Assembly (NCBI GenBank): GCA_016199265.1
Contig: JACQGX010000133.1
Coordinates: 1-44,768, forward strand
Origin: Chloroflexota bacterium
Lineage (GTDB): Bacteria; Chloroflexota; UBA11872; UBA12225
Direction of reading: 5' to 3'
Length of the DNA: 44,768 nucleotides
Shown here: piece after piece, positions 34,330 through 43,007 of the stretch
How positions within the stretch are numbered: position 1 is the first letter of the stretch
Layout: the number at the start of each line of letters is the position of its first letter
Made by a program: the position numbers and the translations under genes
The notes under the pieces: generated by a model
Seen by the model: only the letters and a program-made list of their open reading frames with translations
Database searches by the model: none
Told to the model about the DNA's origin: nothing

Positions 34330-35124
34330 CTAGTCGGCAACACGGCGCGCGATCTCCAGGTGAACAGCGCCAAACGCAACCTGATCTCCGGCATGAACGG
34401 AGGCGGCGGTGACCCGGCCCGCGTTGACCCACGTCCCGTTCGTGCTCCCCAGGTCCCGCACTTCGAGCCGTCCGCCCTCGCGCCAGATCTCCGCGTGGTG
34501 GCGCGAAACGCTCGCGTCCTCCAGCACCACGTCGTTATCCAGGCCGCGGCCGATCGTCAATCGCGTGCCGGTAACCGGCCACGCCAACCGCTTGCCGGCG
34601 ATCTCTCCGGTCAGATAATAGACCTCGAACCCGGTGGGGCCGGCCGGCATCTCCAACGGGCGCATCGCCCGCGTCTGCCCAAACTCGTCGCTTTCGACCG
34701 GCGGCGTGCCGGCCGCGTCCGGCGCTCCGGCCGCGGCGCTGCCATGGTGCGCTGCATCGTCGACGACCGCCGCGTGCACCTGGAACGTGCCCGGCGAGAG
34801 CGTTTCCTCCGGCAAGAGCACCACCGCTGCCGGGCCCAGCAGGCCGTAGCCTCGCTCCGTAGCGCGCTCGGCGACGAACTTCTCCAGCTCGCGCCGCAGC
34901 GCTTCGGCGTAGCCTTCGACTTCTTGGTAGTCGGCGGCGGCCAGGACGACGCGGTACTGGTTCGGCACGAGCGGCCGGTGCCACGTGACTCGCTTGTTGT
35001 CGTCCATCACGCGGCCGATCCGGCGCGCGAGATCAACCGGTTCGATGCGGCCGCGAAAAAGCCGCCGAAACGACCCTTCGACGACGCCCTCGAGAAACTC
35101 CTCAAATCGAGTGAGCGCCTTCAT
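34330..35124 (-). CDS. FhaA-like protein (DUF3662-FHA)
   Basis: 264 residues. The N-terminal DUF3662 domain begins FEEFLEGVVEGSFRRLFRG, and the C-terminal FHA domain has LTIGRGLDNDV, SVSRHHAEI and GSTNGTWVN, complete for phospho-threonine binding. FhaA in mycobacteria binds the pseudokinase-type wall regulator MviN/FhaA complexes and controls polar wall synthesis. First gene of the minus-strand wall cluster. ATG 35124. Confidence 0.92.
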   Translation of the reverse strand: MKALTRFEEFLEGVVEGSFRRLFRGRIEPVDLARRIGRVMDDNKRVTWHRPLVPNQYRVVLAAADYQEVEGYAEALRRELEKFVAERATERGYGLLGPAAVVLLPEETLSPGTFQVHAAVVDDAAHHGSAAAGAPDAAGTPPVESDEFGQTRAMRPLEMPAGPTGFEVYYLTGEIAGKRLAWPVTGTRLTIGRGLDNDVVLEDASVSRHHAEIWREGGRLEVRDLGSTNGTWVNAGRVTAASVHAGDQVAFGAVHLEIARRVAD

Positions 35125-35363
35125 TGCTCACCAGACGATTATACGCGCGTGGTACCACAATAGAGGCTGCACCGTGCGGCCAAAGGGCGATGGGTGTGCC
35201 GGGACAGCCACCGCAGCCAAGGGTGGCACGAAAGTTGATGGGCGCGTCCTTTGAGCCGGCGACCGGCGGAGCGGCCGTGGAGCGACGCCGCAGCGGTCTG
35301 GCTGCTGCAGTTGCGGCGGCTGGTGCGGGGCATGTGGCAAGATACGGCACAAGAGGTGTTGGC

Positions 35364-35666
35364 GTGGAATGGCTTGCGGCAACGCGCGACTTCATTATCA
35401 TCATCGTCGCGCTCGTTTCACTGGCAGCGAACGTGCTGCTCATTATTCTCGGCTTGCGCATTTGGGGCCTCATGAAGGCGATGAAGGCCGAGGTCGACCC
35501 GATCCTCGCGTCGGTGCAGCGCACGAGCGACACGATCCGGGGCACAAGCACCATCGTCGGCGACGTCGTCGTCGGCCCGCTGGCCAAAGCAGCCGGTATG
35601 GCCGTCGCGGCGCAGACGCTCGTTCGTAATATCCTCATCCTTGCCCGCGGCGGTCGGACGCGATGA
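35364..35666 (+). CDS. Small membrane protein, DUF948-like
   Basis: 100 residues from GTG 35364 with AGAGG just upstream. One helix (FIIIIVALVSLAANVLLIILG) is followed by an amphipathic region with VDPILASVQRTSDTIRGTST, like the DUF948 coiled-coil proteins of Gram-positive envelopes. It overlaps the start of the next gene in ATGA. Function unknown. Confidence 0.72.
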   Translation: MEWLAATRDFIIIIVALVSLAANVLLIILGLRIWGLMKAMKAEVDPILASVQRTSDTIRGTSTIVGDVVVGPLAKAAGMAVAAQTLVRNILILARGGRTR

Positions 35667-35932
35667 GCCCGCGCGATCCGTGGTTCGTCGCCGGTTTTCT
35701 TACCGGCTGTGCGGTCGGGGCGGCCGCGGTGCTCCTCTACGCCCCACTTCCGGGACGCGAGCTGCTCGCCGCCATACGCGAGCACATCGCGCACGCCAGG
35801 GCAGAGGCGCGCGCGGCCGGCCAGCGGGCCGAGGCAGACGTTCTGACCCGCTACCAGGCTATCCGTAACGCGGCAACGGCCGGTCCCGCCGCGCAAACGA
35901 GTTCCGAGTTCCTCGTTCCTGGTTCCTCGTAG
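35663..35932 (+). CDS. YtxH-like small membrane protein
   Basis: 89 residues. The Gly-rich helix FVAGFLTGCAVGAAAVLLYAPLPGRELLA ends in APLPGRE, the YtxH-type motif, followed by a charged helix. Its last ten or so residues (SSEFLVPGSS) and the TAG stop are encoded by a GAGTTCC heptamer array, so the C-terminus is repeat-derived. General stress role is known for relatives only. ATG 35663. Confidence 0.75.
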   Translation: MSPRDPWFVAGFLTGCAVGAAAVLLYAPLPGRELLAAIREHIAHARAEARAAGQRAEADVLTRYQAIRNAATAGPAAQTSSEFLVPGSS

Positions 35933-35964
35933 ACGGCTAGCCAGAAACTCGGAACTCGGAACTG
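35899..35964. repeat. Inverted heptamer array, GAGTTCC/AACTCGG
   Basis: Left: GAGTTCC, GAGTTCC, TCGTTCC, TGGTTCC (35899-35926) inside the 3' end of the YtxH-like frame; right: AACTCGG, AACTCGG, AACT (35946-35963). A clear case where an array is translated. Confidence 0.87.
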
Positions 35965-35980
35965 TTCTGGAACACACGCC

Positions 35981-36466
35981 GTGAAGCAATTGGCGATCCA
36001 AGTCGGTCTTATCGTGCTGCTGTTCGGGCTCGGCTCGTGTGCGGCTGGTTTTGCCGCCACGCGCGTGGATATCGGACCTGTGGTAGCTGCCACCCGTGAC
36101 GTCGCGATCATCATCCTGGCGGTGATTTCGCTGCTGATGGCGGCCGCGTGGGGTATCGTTTATTTTGGAGCGGCGTGGGCGGTGGGGCGCTATGGCCAAA
36201 AGGTGCTCACGGCGATGCGATGGGTATACGGCAAGACCCGCCGGGTCGAGGACGGTGTGCTCGCTGGCAGCGAGCGGTTCGTCGTGCGGCCGCTGGCGTC
36301 GACCGCGCGTACCGTCACCCAAGCGACGACTCTGGTCTCTCGATCGGTTGCCGGGCCCACCGCTCCGAGCGATCTTGGGCACGAAGTGACCGGCTGGCGG
36401 TCGTACATCCGCCGCCGGCAAGGGCGCGCCGTCGTGCCGCTCGAGCGCGAGCGGATGGAGGCATAA
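35981..36466 (+). CDS. Two-pass membrane protein next to YtxH gene
   Basis: 161 residues from GTG 35981. Two helices (about 5-24 and 42-68) are followed by a cytoplasmic part with repeated Thr/Val-Ser helix and a basic end (YIRRRQGRAVVPLERERME). The second helix and after resemble the first small protein of the set (DVAIIILAVISLL compared with FIIIIVALVSLA), so they may be paralogues. Function unknown. Confidence 0.7.
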   Translation: MKQLAIQVGLIVLLFGLGSCAAGFAATRVDIGPVVAATRDVAIIILAVISLLMAAAWGIVYFGAAWAVGRYGQKVLTAMRWVYGKTRRVEDGVLAGSERFVVRPLASTARTVTQATTLVSRSVAGPTAPSDLGHEVTGWRSYIRRRQGRAVVPLERERMEA

Positions 36467-36480
36467 CGTAGCCCTGTCTC

Positions 36481-36524
36481 GGCGGGCACCGGGGGATGAA
36501 ATGGTGTCATCCGCCGGTGTGCCA
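36481..36524 (+). terminator. Hairpin after membrane protein gene
   Basis: GGCACCGGGGGATGA (36485-36499) pairs with TCATCCGCCGGTGTGCC (36508-36524) apart from a few bulges. It has no downstream T run, so it may be a processing or stability hairpin and not a true intrinsic terminator. Confidence 0.4.
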
Positions 36525-36557
36525 GGGCACTCGTAAGCGAAGGTTTAGGATAACTAG

Positions 36558-37103
36558 GTGGCTGTAGTACAAGGAGAGAAAGAGACCCAGACGCATCGGG
36601 ATGCGCCGGCAACAGCGGCCAGACGCCCACCGCCGGCCAGTCCCCCAAGATCGGCATCACCTAAAGTGCCGGCACCACCGGAAGTGCCGGCAGCATCGCG
36701 CGCATCGACCTCGCCGGCCATACCCGCAGCGCCGCCGGGACGGACGGAGCCTAAGTCATCGGCCGCGCCGGCCGCGCCGGCCTTCGCGCACCCGAGCGAA
36801 GCAGAGTTCGCCGGCATCCTCGATTTTTACCAGGTGAAGTGGCAGTACGAGCCCCGCAGCTTTCCGCTGCGCTACGCCGAAGATGGCCGGGTGATTGAGC
36901 GATTCACGCCCGACTTCTATCTATCCGAGTTCGACCTCTACGTCGAGCTGACGACGCTCAAGCAGAGCCTCGTCACCAAGAAAAACCGTAAGTTGCGCCG
37001 GCTGCGCGAGCTCTACCCGGACGTCAATATCAAGCTCCTATACAACCGGGATTTTCGCAACTTGGTCCTCAAGTACGGAATCGATGTTAAGCGTAATACG
37101 TAA
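36558..37103 (+). CDS. PD-(D/E)xK nuclease-like protein with disordered N-terminus
   Basis: 181 residues. Residues 1-76 are Pro/Ala/Ser-rich and disordered. The rest is a compact domain: EAEFAGILDFYQVKWQYEPR, FTPDFYLSEFDLYVEL and KQSLVTKKNRKLRRLRELYP. A leading Glu, Asp119 of PDFYL and Glu130 fit the PD-(D/E)xK core, but the motif reads Glu-Leu-Thr where Glu-x-Lys is expected. Starts at GTG 36558. It lies 25 bases before hpt; a conserved pairing with a purine-salvage gene is suggested but unproved. Confidence 0.68.
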   Translation: MAVVQGEKETQTHRDAPATAARRPPPASPPRSASPKVPAPPEVPAASRASTSPAIPAAPPGRTEPKSSAAPAAPAFAHPSEAEFAGILDFYQVKWQYEPRSFPLRYAEDGRVIERFTPDFYLSEFDLYVELTTLKQSLVTKKNRKLRRLRELYPDVNIKLLYNRDFRNLVLKYGIDVKRNT

Positions 37104-37128
37104 AGGCGTTCCCTTTGCGCCATACGCC

Positions 37129-37704
37129 ATGACCACCAACGCCGAAAACGCCGCATCCTCAGACATCGTCGACATCGTGCAAGATCCCGCCATCGCCGAG
37201 ATACGCATCTCTGAGGCACAGTTGCAGGCAAGGGTGTGCGAGCTCGCGGACGCGCTGTCGGCCGATTATGCCGGTAAGTGCCCGGTGTTGGTCGGCATTT
37301 TGCGCGGTTCGATCATGTTCCTCGCCGATCTGCTGCGTTACCTCGATATGCCGCTAGAGATTGACTTCTTGGCGATCTCGAGCTACGTCGGTCGCGATTC
37401 GTCGGGCGTGGTGCGGCTGCTCAAAGATCTCGACCGCAGCATCACCGGCAAGCACGTCGTCCTGGTGGAGGACATCATCGACACCGGCTTGACGCTCAAC
37501 TACGTGCTGCGCATCCTGCGGGCGCGCGCACCGGCATCGCTGGAAGTATGCTCGCTGCTCGACAAGCCGGCACGCCGGCTTGTCGAGCAGCAGATCAAAT
37601 ACGTCGGCTTCCACATTCCCGACGTCTTCGTCGTCGGCTACGGCCTCGACTATAACCAGCGCTACCGAAACCTGCCGTTCATCGGCTCGCTGCGCATGCC
37701 GTAG
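37129..37704 (+). CDS. hpt: Hypoxanthine phosphoribosyltransferase
   Basis: 191 residues. Makes IMP or GMP from hypoxanthine or guanine with PRPP. Seen: the PRPP site VVLVEDIIDTGLTL, LVGILRGSIMFLADLLR, DFLAISSYVG and VGYGLDYNQRYRNLPFIG at the end. ATG 37129; ATG 37084 would overlap the upstream gene. Confidence 0.95.
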   Translation: MTTNAENAASSDIVDIVQDPAIAEIRISEAQLQARVCELADALSADYAGKCPVLVGILRGSIMFLADLLRYLDMPLEIDFLAISSYVGRDSSGVVRLLKDLDRSITGKHVVLVEDIIDTGLTLNYVLRILRARAPASLEVCSLLDKPARRLVEQQIKYVGFHIPDVFVVGYGLDYNQRYRNLPFIGSLRMP

Positions 37705-37715
37705 AGACCCTCACC

Positions 37716-38987
37716 CTAGCGTCCACCGGTGCCCGCACCCGCTGCGGTGGCGCCACCCGCCGAAGCACCGCCGTTCGCGCCAACAGCCGTAATGGCCGCA
37801 TCTCTCTCCCACGGCATCGCCGGCCGAACGACGCGGCGCGGCGGCGGTGTCGCCATCGTCGTGGCGCCCGCGACGGTGGCAGTCTGCCCGGTGACGATGC
37901 GCTTGAACATCGCCAGCGCCTGCGCCGTCACCTGGTCCATGTTGTAGTACTGGTACGTCGCCAGCCGTCCCACGAAGTACATGCCGGGCGTGGCGTCCGC
38001 CAGCGCCTTGTATTTCCGGTACAGCTCGGTGTTCTCAGGTCTGGGTATCGGGTAATAGGGATCGCCGTCCACGTGGGGGTGCGGGTACTCGTAGACGATG
38101 CTCGTCTTGGGGTGCTCCTGCCCCGTCAGATACTTGAACTCGGTGATCCGATCGTACGGCACTCGCTCGACCGGATAGTTCACCACCGGCGCCGGCTGGT
38201 ACACCGGGCGGTCGTGCGTCTCATGCTTGAATTCGAGCGTCAGGTAGGGCAACTTGCCGTAACGGTAGTCGAAGAACTCGTCGACCGGTCCCGTGTAGAT
38301 CATCTGCTTGAAGGGCACAAAGCTCAGCAAGTCACGGTAGTCGGTGTTGAGCACGATCGTGATGTTGGGGTGGTCGAGCATGCGCTCGAACATCCGGGTG
38401 TAACCGTGGAGCGGCATGAACTGATACGTATCGGCGAAATACCGGTCGTCGGTGTTGGTGCGCGCCGGGATACGTCCCGCCACCGAGGCGTCCAATTCGG
38501 ATGGATCCAGCCCCCAGTGCCGGCGCGTGTAGCCACGAAAGAACTTCTCGTAGAGCTCGCGCCCCACTTTGCTGACGACGACGTCTTCAGACGTGCGAAT
38601 CTTCTCGAGCTTTTCCGCGACCGAATCGTAGAACGCGGCGCACTCCTCATCCGTCTGGAGATTGAGCCCGTAGAGCCGATTCACCGTATCACGGTTGATC
38701 GGAATCGGCAGGAGCTTGCCGTCGAGGTCGGCGCGAACGCGGTGCTCGTAGGGCCGCCACTTGGTGAACTGCGAGAGGTACTGGAAGACCTCGAAGGAGT
38801 TGGTGTGGAAGATGTGGGGACCGTACTTGTGGACGAGCATGCCATCGTCGTTGTAGTGGTCGTACGCGTTCCCCCCGATATGGTTGCGCCGATCACAGAT
38901 CAGCACCTTCTTGCCGGTCTGGCTCGCCAGCCGCTCAGCGAGTACACTGCCCGCATACCCCGCCCCCACGATCAAATAGTCAAACAT
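37716..38987 (-). CDS. glf: UDP-galactopyranose mutase
   Basis: 423 residues. Flavoenzyme that makes UDP-galactofuranose for cell-surface glycans. The FAD motif is LIVGAGYAGSVLAE; further marks are RNHIGGNAYDH, YGPHIFHT, FFRGYTRRHWGLDP and GRLATYQYYNMDQ. The C-terminal 50 residues are low-complexity (PPPRR, AMPWERD, Gly/Ala-rich), an extra tail beyond the catalytic fold. ATG 38987 is preceded by AGGTGG. It follows the glycosyltransferase gene on the same strand, with a hairpin in the 92-base gap. hpt ends 12 bases from its stop on the other strand. Confidence 0.95.
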   Translation of the reverse strand: MFDYLIVGAGYAGSVLAERLASQTGKKVLICDRRNHIGGNAYDHYNDDGMLVHKYGPHIFHTNSFEVFQYLSQFTKWRPYEHRVRADLDGKLLPIPINRDTVNRLYGLNLQTDEECAAFYDSVAEKLEKIRTSEDVVVSKVGRELYEKFFRGYTRRHWGLDPSELDASVAGRIPARTNTDDRYFADTYQFMPLHGYTRMFERMLDHPNITIVLNTDYRDLLSFVPFKQMIYTGPVDEFFDYRYGKLPYLTLEFKHETHDRPVYQPAPVVNYPVERVPYDRITEFKYLTGQEHPKTSIVYEYPHPHVDGDPYYPIPRPENTELYRKYKALADATPGMYFVGRLATYQYYNMDQVTAQALAMFKRIVTGQTATVAGATTMATPPPRRVVRPAMPWERDAAITAVGANGGASAGGATAAGAGTGGR

Positions 38988-39079
38988 CGCTGCCACCTTT
39001 CTAGCGCGGTTGTCCCGCTGAGGTCGTCGGCGCCGCGTTGTGGCGGCGCCGGCAGAATCGACTGACCCGGTGTGACCGG

Positions 39080-40345
39080 TCAGCCGGGTGGCCGGGCTCC
39101 GATTGTCGCCATATCGGTCGTGACGGCCGATGCCTGTCCTAATCGCGGAGCGTCGGCAAGAGCTGTGTCGCGTCGTGCGGCGTCGTTGCTTGCCGTCCGG
39201 CCCACAGCTCGGGCCGCTTCGGCCTCCCGCATCCGCTCGCCCATGCGCCGCACGATGGCATCCCATGTGCTGCTGGCCAGGATACGCGCCTCGCGCTCGA
39301 TCCGCGCGGCGCGGTCGCTGTCCGGCTCGGCCAGCGCGCGCTCGACGCTGGCGACGAATTCTTCTGTCGTCGCCGCGATGTGTACCGCCTCCCGGTACGA
39401 TCCCACGACATCCGCCACGGGCGTCGAAACGATCGGCTTGTGGACGGCCATGTATTCCAGTGTCTTCGTCGGGCTGATATACCTCGTCGCGTCGTTGAGT
39501 GCGAACGGCATCATGCAGACGTCGAACCCTTTGACGTACCCCGGCAGGTCACGGTACTGCTTTTGGCCCAGGTAATAGATATTGGGCCGCCGCGGTAGTT
39601 CGGCCGGATCGATCTTGAGGACCGGACCGATCATGACGAAGCTCCAGTCGGGGTGGGAATCGGCGACGGCGGCCAGAAGGCTGAGGTCGGCCCGCTCGTC
39701 GATCACGCCAAAGAAGCCGATCCGTGGCCGGGGCAGCAGCTTGAGGTCGTCCGGCACGCGCGTCGCCGGATCGAGCGCCTGCCGGTAGTGATCGACGTCG
39801 ACGCCGCTGGGCACGGCGTGCACGTTTGGGTGAAGCAGCGCCTTGGCCTGGCCGAGGCTCACGCCCCCGGTGAACACGACGTCGGCCATCCTGAGCAGCT
39901 CGCGCTCGCGGGGGACCAGCTCCGGTGGTGCCCCTTTGAAGAGCGAGAGCTCATCCATCGCATCGTACACCACCAGCGACGGCGCCAGCCGCTCGGCAGC
40001 CGGAAGCAGCATGGGAGTGTAGAACCACAGTGTGTAGTGATCGAGCCCTTGCCCTTGGACGAGCTGTGACGCGAGCCGGGCGTACATTGCATCCAATCGT
40101 GACCCGGCGCCGGGCCCCGGATCGCGGCAAATCGGCTGCCCCACGATCACGCCGTCGGATTCGCGCAATGCCAGCGTCGCGTCGTCGGGCGCTTCGCCGG
40201 CCTCGTCTCGAAAAAGCGGCTCTTCGATGAAGAACACCCGCCGGTCGCGCGCGAACCGTGACATCAGTTGCTGGGGACGCTGCCACACAAAATCCCAGCG
40301 CAAGTGACCAAAACAGAGCAACGGCGGTCGTATATCTTGTCCCAT
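39080..40345 (-). CDS. TuaH-like family 4 glycosyltransferase
   Basis: 421 residues. CFGHLRWDFVWQRPQQLMSR is the mark of TuaH-like glycosyltransferases; VVYDAMDELSLFKGAP, PSGVDVDHYR, GFFGVIDERADL and RYISPTKTLEYMAVHKPIV follow, as in GT-B retaining enzymes. With glf downstream it may use or build a galactofuran polymer. ATG 40345 follows GGGTG. The tail of about 50 residues is Ala/Arg-rich. Confidence 0.85.
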   Translation of the reverse strand: MGQDIRPPLLCFGHLRWDFVWQRPQQLMSRFARDRRVFFIEEPLFRDEAGEAPDDATLALRESDGVIVGQPICRDPGPGAGSRLDAMYARLASQLVQGQGLDHYTLWFYTPMLLPAAERLAPSLVVYDAMDELSLFKGAPPELVPRERELLRMADVVFTGGVSLGQAKALLHPNVHAVPSGVDVDHYRQALDPATRVPDDLKLLPRPRIGFFGVIDERADLSLLAAVADSHPDWSFVMIGPVLKIDPAELPRRPNIYYLGQKQYRDLPGYVKGFDVCMMPFALNDATRYISPTKTLEYMAVHKPIVSTPVADVVGSYREAVHIAATTEEFVASVERALAEPDSDRAARIEREARILASSTWDAIVRRMGERMREAEAARAVGRTASNDAARRDTALADAPRLGQASAVTTDMATIGARPPG

Positions 40346-40470
40346 AGACACCCTTTCAGACAATGGCCGGCCGCAAATGAGGATCTGAGTGAAAGCCGGA
40401 CCACAGCGCGCCGTACCTTCGTCTCGAGCCCTCCACCACGGCCGGCGTCTCCTGCACGGTAATGCGCGCC

Positions 40471-40498
40471 TTGTGCGAGGCCGACCGGCCTCGCACAA
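40471..40498. repeat. Perfect 12-bp hairpin in divergent gap
   Basis: TTGTGCGAGGCC-gacc-GGCCTCGCACAA, perfect over 12 base pairs, between the glycosyltransferase start and the larB promoter. It could be an operator dyad or a transcribed leader hairpin. Confidence 0.6.
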
Positions 40499-40537
40499 CC
40501 GCAAGATTTGTGCCGCTCTCCGGCTGCGGCCGGCCGC

Positions 40538-40565
40538 TTGATGACCTGTCCCAACCTGGTATAGT
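40538..40565 (+). promoter_or_regulatory. Promoter of larB
   Basis: TTGATG (40538-40543) and TATAGT (40560-40565) with a 16-base spacer and an extended -10 TGG. It would give a leader of about 29 bases before the larB ATG. Confidence 0.55.
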
Positions 40566-40600
40566 CGCGTGAGTCGGGTCCGATTCCGAGTCGATTTTCC

Positions 40601-41365
40601 ATGAACGAAGCGGCGCTCCGCACTCTCCTCCATTCCGTCGCTTCGGGCGAAGTCTCGGTCGCGCAGGCAACCGAGCGGCTCAAGCGCCTGAACATCGAAG
40701 ACCTCGGCTTCGCCCGTCTCGACCGGCACCGCGCGCTGCGCGTTGGCTTCCCGGAGGTGATTTATGGCCCCGGCAAAACCCCTGAGCAGATCGCGACGCT
40801 CGCCGAGCGGCTGACCGCCGCCGGCCAGACCGTCCTCGCCACACGCTGTGGCCCCGAAGCCTTTGACGCCGTGCGCGCCCGCATCTCCGACGCCACCTAC
40901 CATCCGGTGGCGCGGTGCATCACCGCGGTGCGCGGCCGGCCGCCCCAGGCGGCCGGCACAATCGTCGTCGTCACCGGTGGTACCTCGGATATACCGGTGG
41001 CCGAGGAGGCGGCAATCACTGCCGAGCTAAGCGGCAGCACCGTCGAGCGGCTGTGGGACGTCGGCGTCGCCGGCATCCATCGGCTGCTCGCCAGCCACGA
41101 GCGACTCTACCACGCGACGGTGATCATCGCCGTCGCCGGCATGGAGGGAGCGCTGCCGAGCGTCATCGCCGGGCTGGTCGACCGACCTGTAGTCGCCGTG
41201 CCGACGAGCGTCGGCTACGGCGCGGCCTTCGGCGGCCTCGCGGCGCTGCTCGGCATGCTCAACTCGTGCGCTGCCGGGCTCAGCGTCGTCAACATCGACA
41301 ACGGCTTCGGCGCCGGCTACGTCGCCGGCTTGATCAACCGCTTGGCAGGACTCCGGAGTGAATAG
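40601..41365 (+). CDS. larB: LarB pyridinium-3,5-biscarboxylic acid mononucleotide synthase
   Basis: 254 residues. LarB carboxylates and hydrolyses nicotinic acid adenine dinucleotide, the first step to the nickel-pincer nucleotide cofactor of lactate racemase. The AIR carboxylase-like core shows VVTGGTSDIPVAEEA, VGVAGIHRLLA, IAVAGMEGALPSVIAGL and VPTSVGYGAAFGG. larC follows 126 bases on with a repeat array between. LarE and LarA are not in the window. Confidence 0.93.
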   Translation: MNEAALRTLLHSVASGEVSVAQATERLKRLNIEDLGFARLDRHRALRVGFPEVIYGPGKTPEQIATLAERLTAAGQTVLATRCGPEAFDAVRARISDATYHPVARCITAVRGRPPQAAGTIVVVTGGTSDIPVAEEAAITAELSGSTVERLWDVGVAGIHRLLASHERLYHATVIIAVAGMEGALPSVIAGLVDRPVVAVPTSVGYGAAFGGLAALLGMLNSCAAGLSVVNIDNGFGAGYVAGLINRLAGLRSE

Positions 41366-41366
41366 T

Positions 41367-41440
41367 GCAAAAAGCAAAACGCAAAATGATCTCTCCTCCC
41401 CGCCGCAATCCTCTTCGTTCTTCGTTCTTCGTTCTTCGTC
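41367..41440. repeat. Two unlike heptamer arrays, GCAAAAN x3 and CTTCGTT x4
   Basis: GCAAAAA, GCAAAAC, GCAAAAT (41367-41387) and CTTCGTT, CTTCGTT, CTTCGTT, CTTCGTC (41413-41440). The arms are not complementary, unlike the other arrays. It sits between larB and larC, inside one operon. Confidence 0.82.
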
Positions 41441-41491
41441 TAACCCCCGTGTGGACGGCAGCAAGTTGAACGCAGCGCGGGAGGCAACTGG

Positions 41492-42949
41492 TTGACACGT
41501 GTAGCGTACTTTGAGTGCTTCGCCGGAGCGAGCGGCGACATGATCCTCGGCGCGCTGATCGATGCCGGCTGGTCGGAGACCGATTTCCGTGCGACACTCG
41601 AGAAGGTCCCGCTCGACGGGTGGAGCGTCGACGTTGGCCAGGTGAAGAAGGGCGCGCTCCGGGCGACGCAGGTGCGCATCCGCGCCACCGCGCCACAGCC
41701 CGAGCGCACCGTGCAGGACATCCGGCCGATTATCGAGGCAGCCGATCTCGCCCCGGAGGTCAAGCGCCGCGCCATTGACCTGTTCGAGGTGCTGGCCGAA
41801 GTTGAGGGCCTCGAGCACAACCAGCCGCCCGAGCAGGTCCACTTCCACGAGGTCGGCGCGGTCGACTCGATCCTCGACATCGTCGGGGCGTGCGCCGGCA
41901 TCCATGCGCTGGGTATCGAGCGCATCTGCGTCTCGCCGATCAACGTCGGCGGTGGGTTCGTTCCCACGCGCGACGGCATCCTGCCCGTTCCCGGGCCGGC
42001 GGCGCTCGAGCTGCTCAGACGCAAAGGGGCGCCGATTTACGCCTCCGAGTATGGTCCGGAGTTCCTCACGCCAACCGGCGCGCTCGTGCTTGCCACGCTC
42101 GCCGACGGCTTCGGCCCCTTTCCGTCGATGCGCGTCGAGCGGATCGGCTACGGCGCAGGGCAGAAGGATTTCACCATTCCGAATGCGCTGCGCGTCTCGA
42201 TCGGCACCTCGTACGACGGCCTCGCCGCGCCATCGTTCATGCAATTCCTCACCTCACTTGCCCGATACCAGGGCGCGACCGCTCGTGCCGCCGGCCACGA
42301 TCCCGATCGCGCCCATCGCCACGAGCCGGGCGCCAACCACGACCATACCGGTGCCGGTGCGCCCGGCGACCACGACCACGACGACCGCCGCCACGACGAC
42401 CGCCGCCACGACGACCGCCGCCACGACGACCGCCGCCACGACGACCGCCGCCACGACGACCGCAGGTACGGCGACGACGGTCCCCGTGGCGGCGTGCTCG
42501 AGGACGTCGTCGTGCAGCTCGAGACCAACGTCGACGACATGAATCCCGAGTGGTACGGGCATCTCACGCAGCGCCTGTTCGGCGAGGGGGCGCTCGACGT
42601 CACGATGGCGCCGTTGATCATGAAGAAAGGGCGGCCGGGAACGCTGCTCTCGGTGCTCGTCGAGCCACCGGCGGTCGAGCCGGCGCTCGCCGCCCTCTTT
42701 GCCGAGACCACCACACTAGGCGTCAGAATCCAGCCGCTCGTCCGCCGCAAGGTGCCACGCCACATCGAGCGCGTCGAGACGCCCTATGGCCCAGTCCGCG
42801 TGAAATTGGCCCTGCTCGATGGGCGAGTCCGCAGCGCCGCGCCCGAATACGAGGATTGCCACGCCCTCGCGCTGCAGGCCGGCGTCACCCTACGTGAGGT
42901 CTACGACGCCGCCGCGAGCGCGGCGCGGGACGTGAAGCGTGAAACGTGA
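41492..42949 (+). CDS. larC: LarC nickel insertion protein with His-Asp-Arg repeat
   Basis: 485 residues from TTG 41492 behind GGGAGG. LarC inserts nickel into the pincer nucleotide, using CTP. N-terminal LarC1 shows YFECFAGASGDMILGALIDA and QVHFHEVGAVDSILDIVG; LarC2 begins LETNVDDMNPEWYGHLTQRL. In some species the two halves are joined by frameshifting; here one frame joins them. Between them lies a His-rich linker ending in six HDDRR units (42377-42466) that could hold nickel. Follows larB. Confidence 0.93.
   Translation: MTRVAYFECFAGASGDMILGALIDAGWSETDFRATLEKVPLDGWSVDVGQVKKGALRATQVRIRATAPQPERTVQDIRPIIEAADLAPEVKRRAIDLFEVLAEVEGLEHNQPPEQVHFHEVGAVDSILDIVGACAGIHALGIERICVSPINVGGGFVPTRDGILPVPGPAALELLRRKGAPIYASEYGPEFLTPTGALVLATLADGFGPFPSMRVERIGYGAGQKDFTIPNALRVSIGTSYDGLAAPSFMQFLTSLARYQGATARAAGHDPDRAHRHEPGANHDHTGAGAPGDHDHDDRRHDDRRHDDRRHDDRRHDDRRHDDRRYGDDGPRGGVLEDVVVQLETNVDDMNPEWYGHLTQRLFGEGALDVTMAPLIMKKGRPGTLLSVLVEPPAVEPALAALFAETTTLGVRIQPLVRRKVPRHIERVETPYGPVRVKLALLDGRVRSAAPEYEDCHALALQAGVTLREVYDAAASAARDVKRET
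42377..42466 (+). repeat. 15-bp tandem repeat x6 inside larC
   Basis: Six units of CACGACGACCGCCGC, five exact and the last ending CGCAGG with the same residues. Each codes His-Asp-Asp-Arg-Arg. Near-perfect identity points to recent slippage or selection on the DNA as well as the protein. Confidence 0.92.
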
Positions 42950-43007
42950 GCTACGAAGCGGCGCTTGCCGGGCGCGTGCAGAAGTTCCGGATGCAGCCGC
43001 CGTCGCC

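Noticed and set aside
42377-42466. Possible CRISPR-like array in larC
   Set aside because: Units are contiguous 15-bp in-frame repeats without spacers and code HDDRR.
41492-42949. Programmed frameshift within larC
   Set aside because: Known in some species, but here both halves are in one uninterrupted frame.
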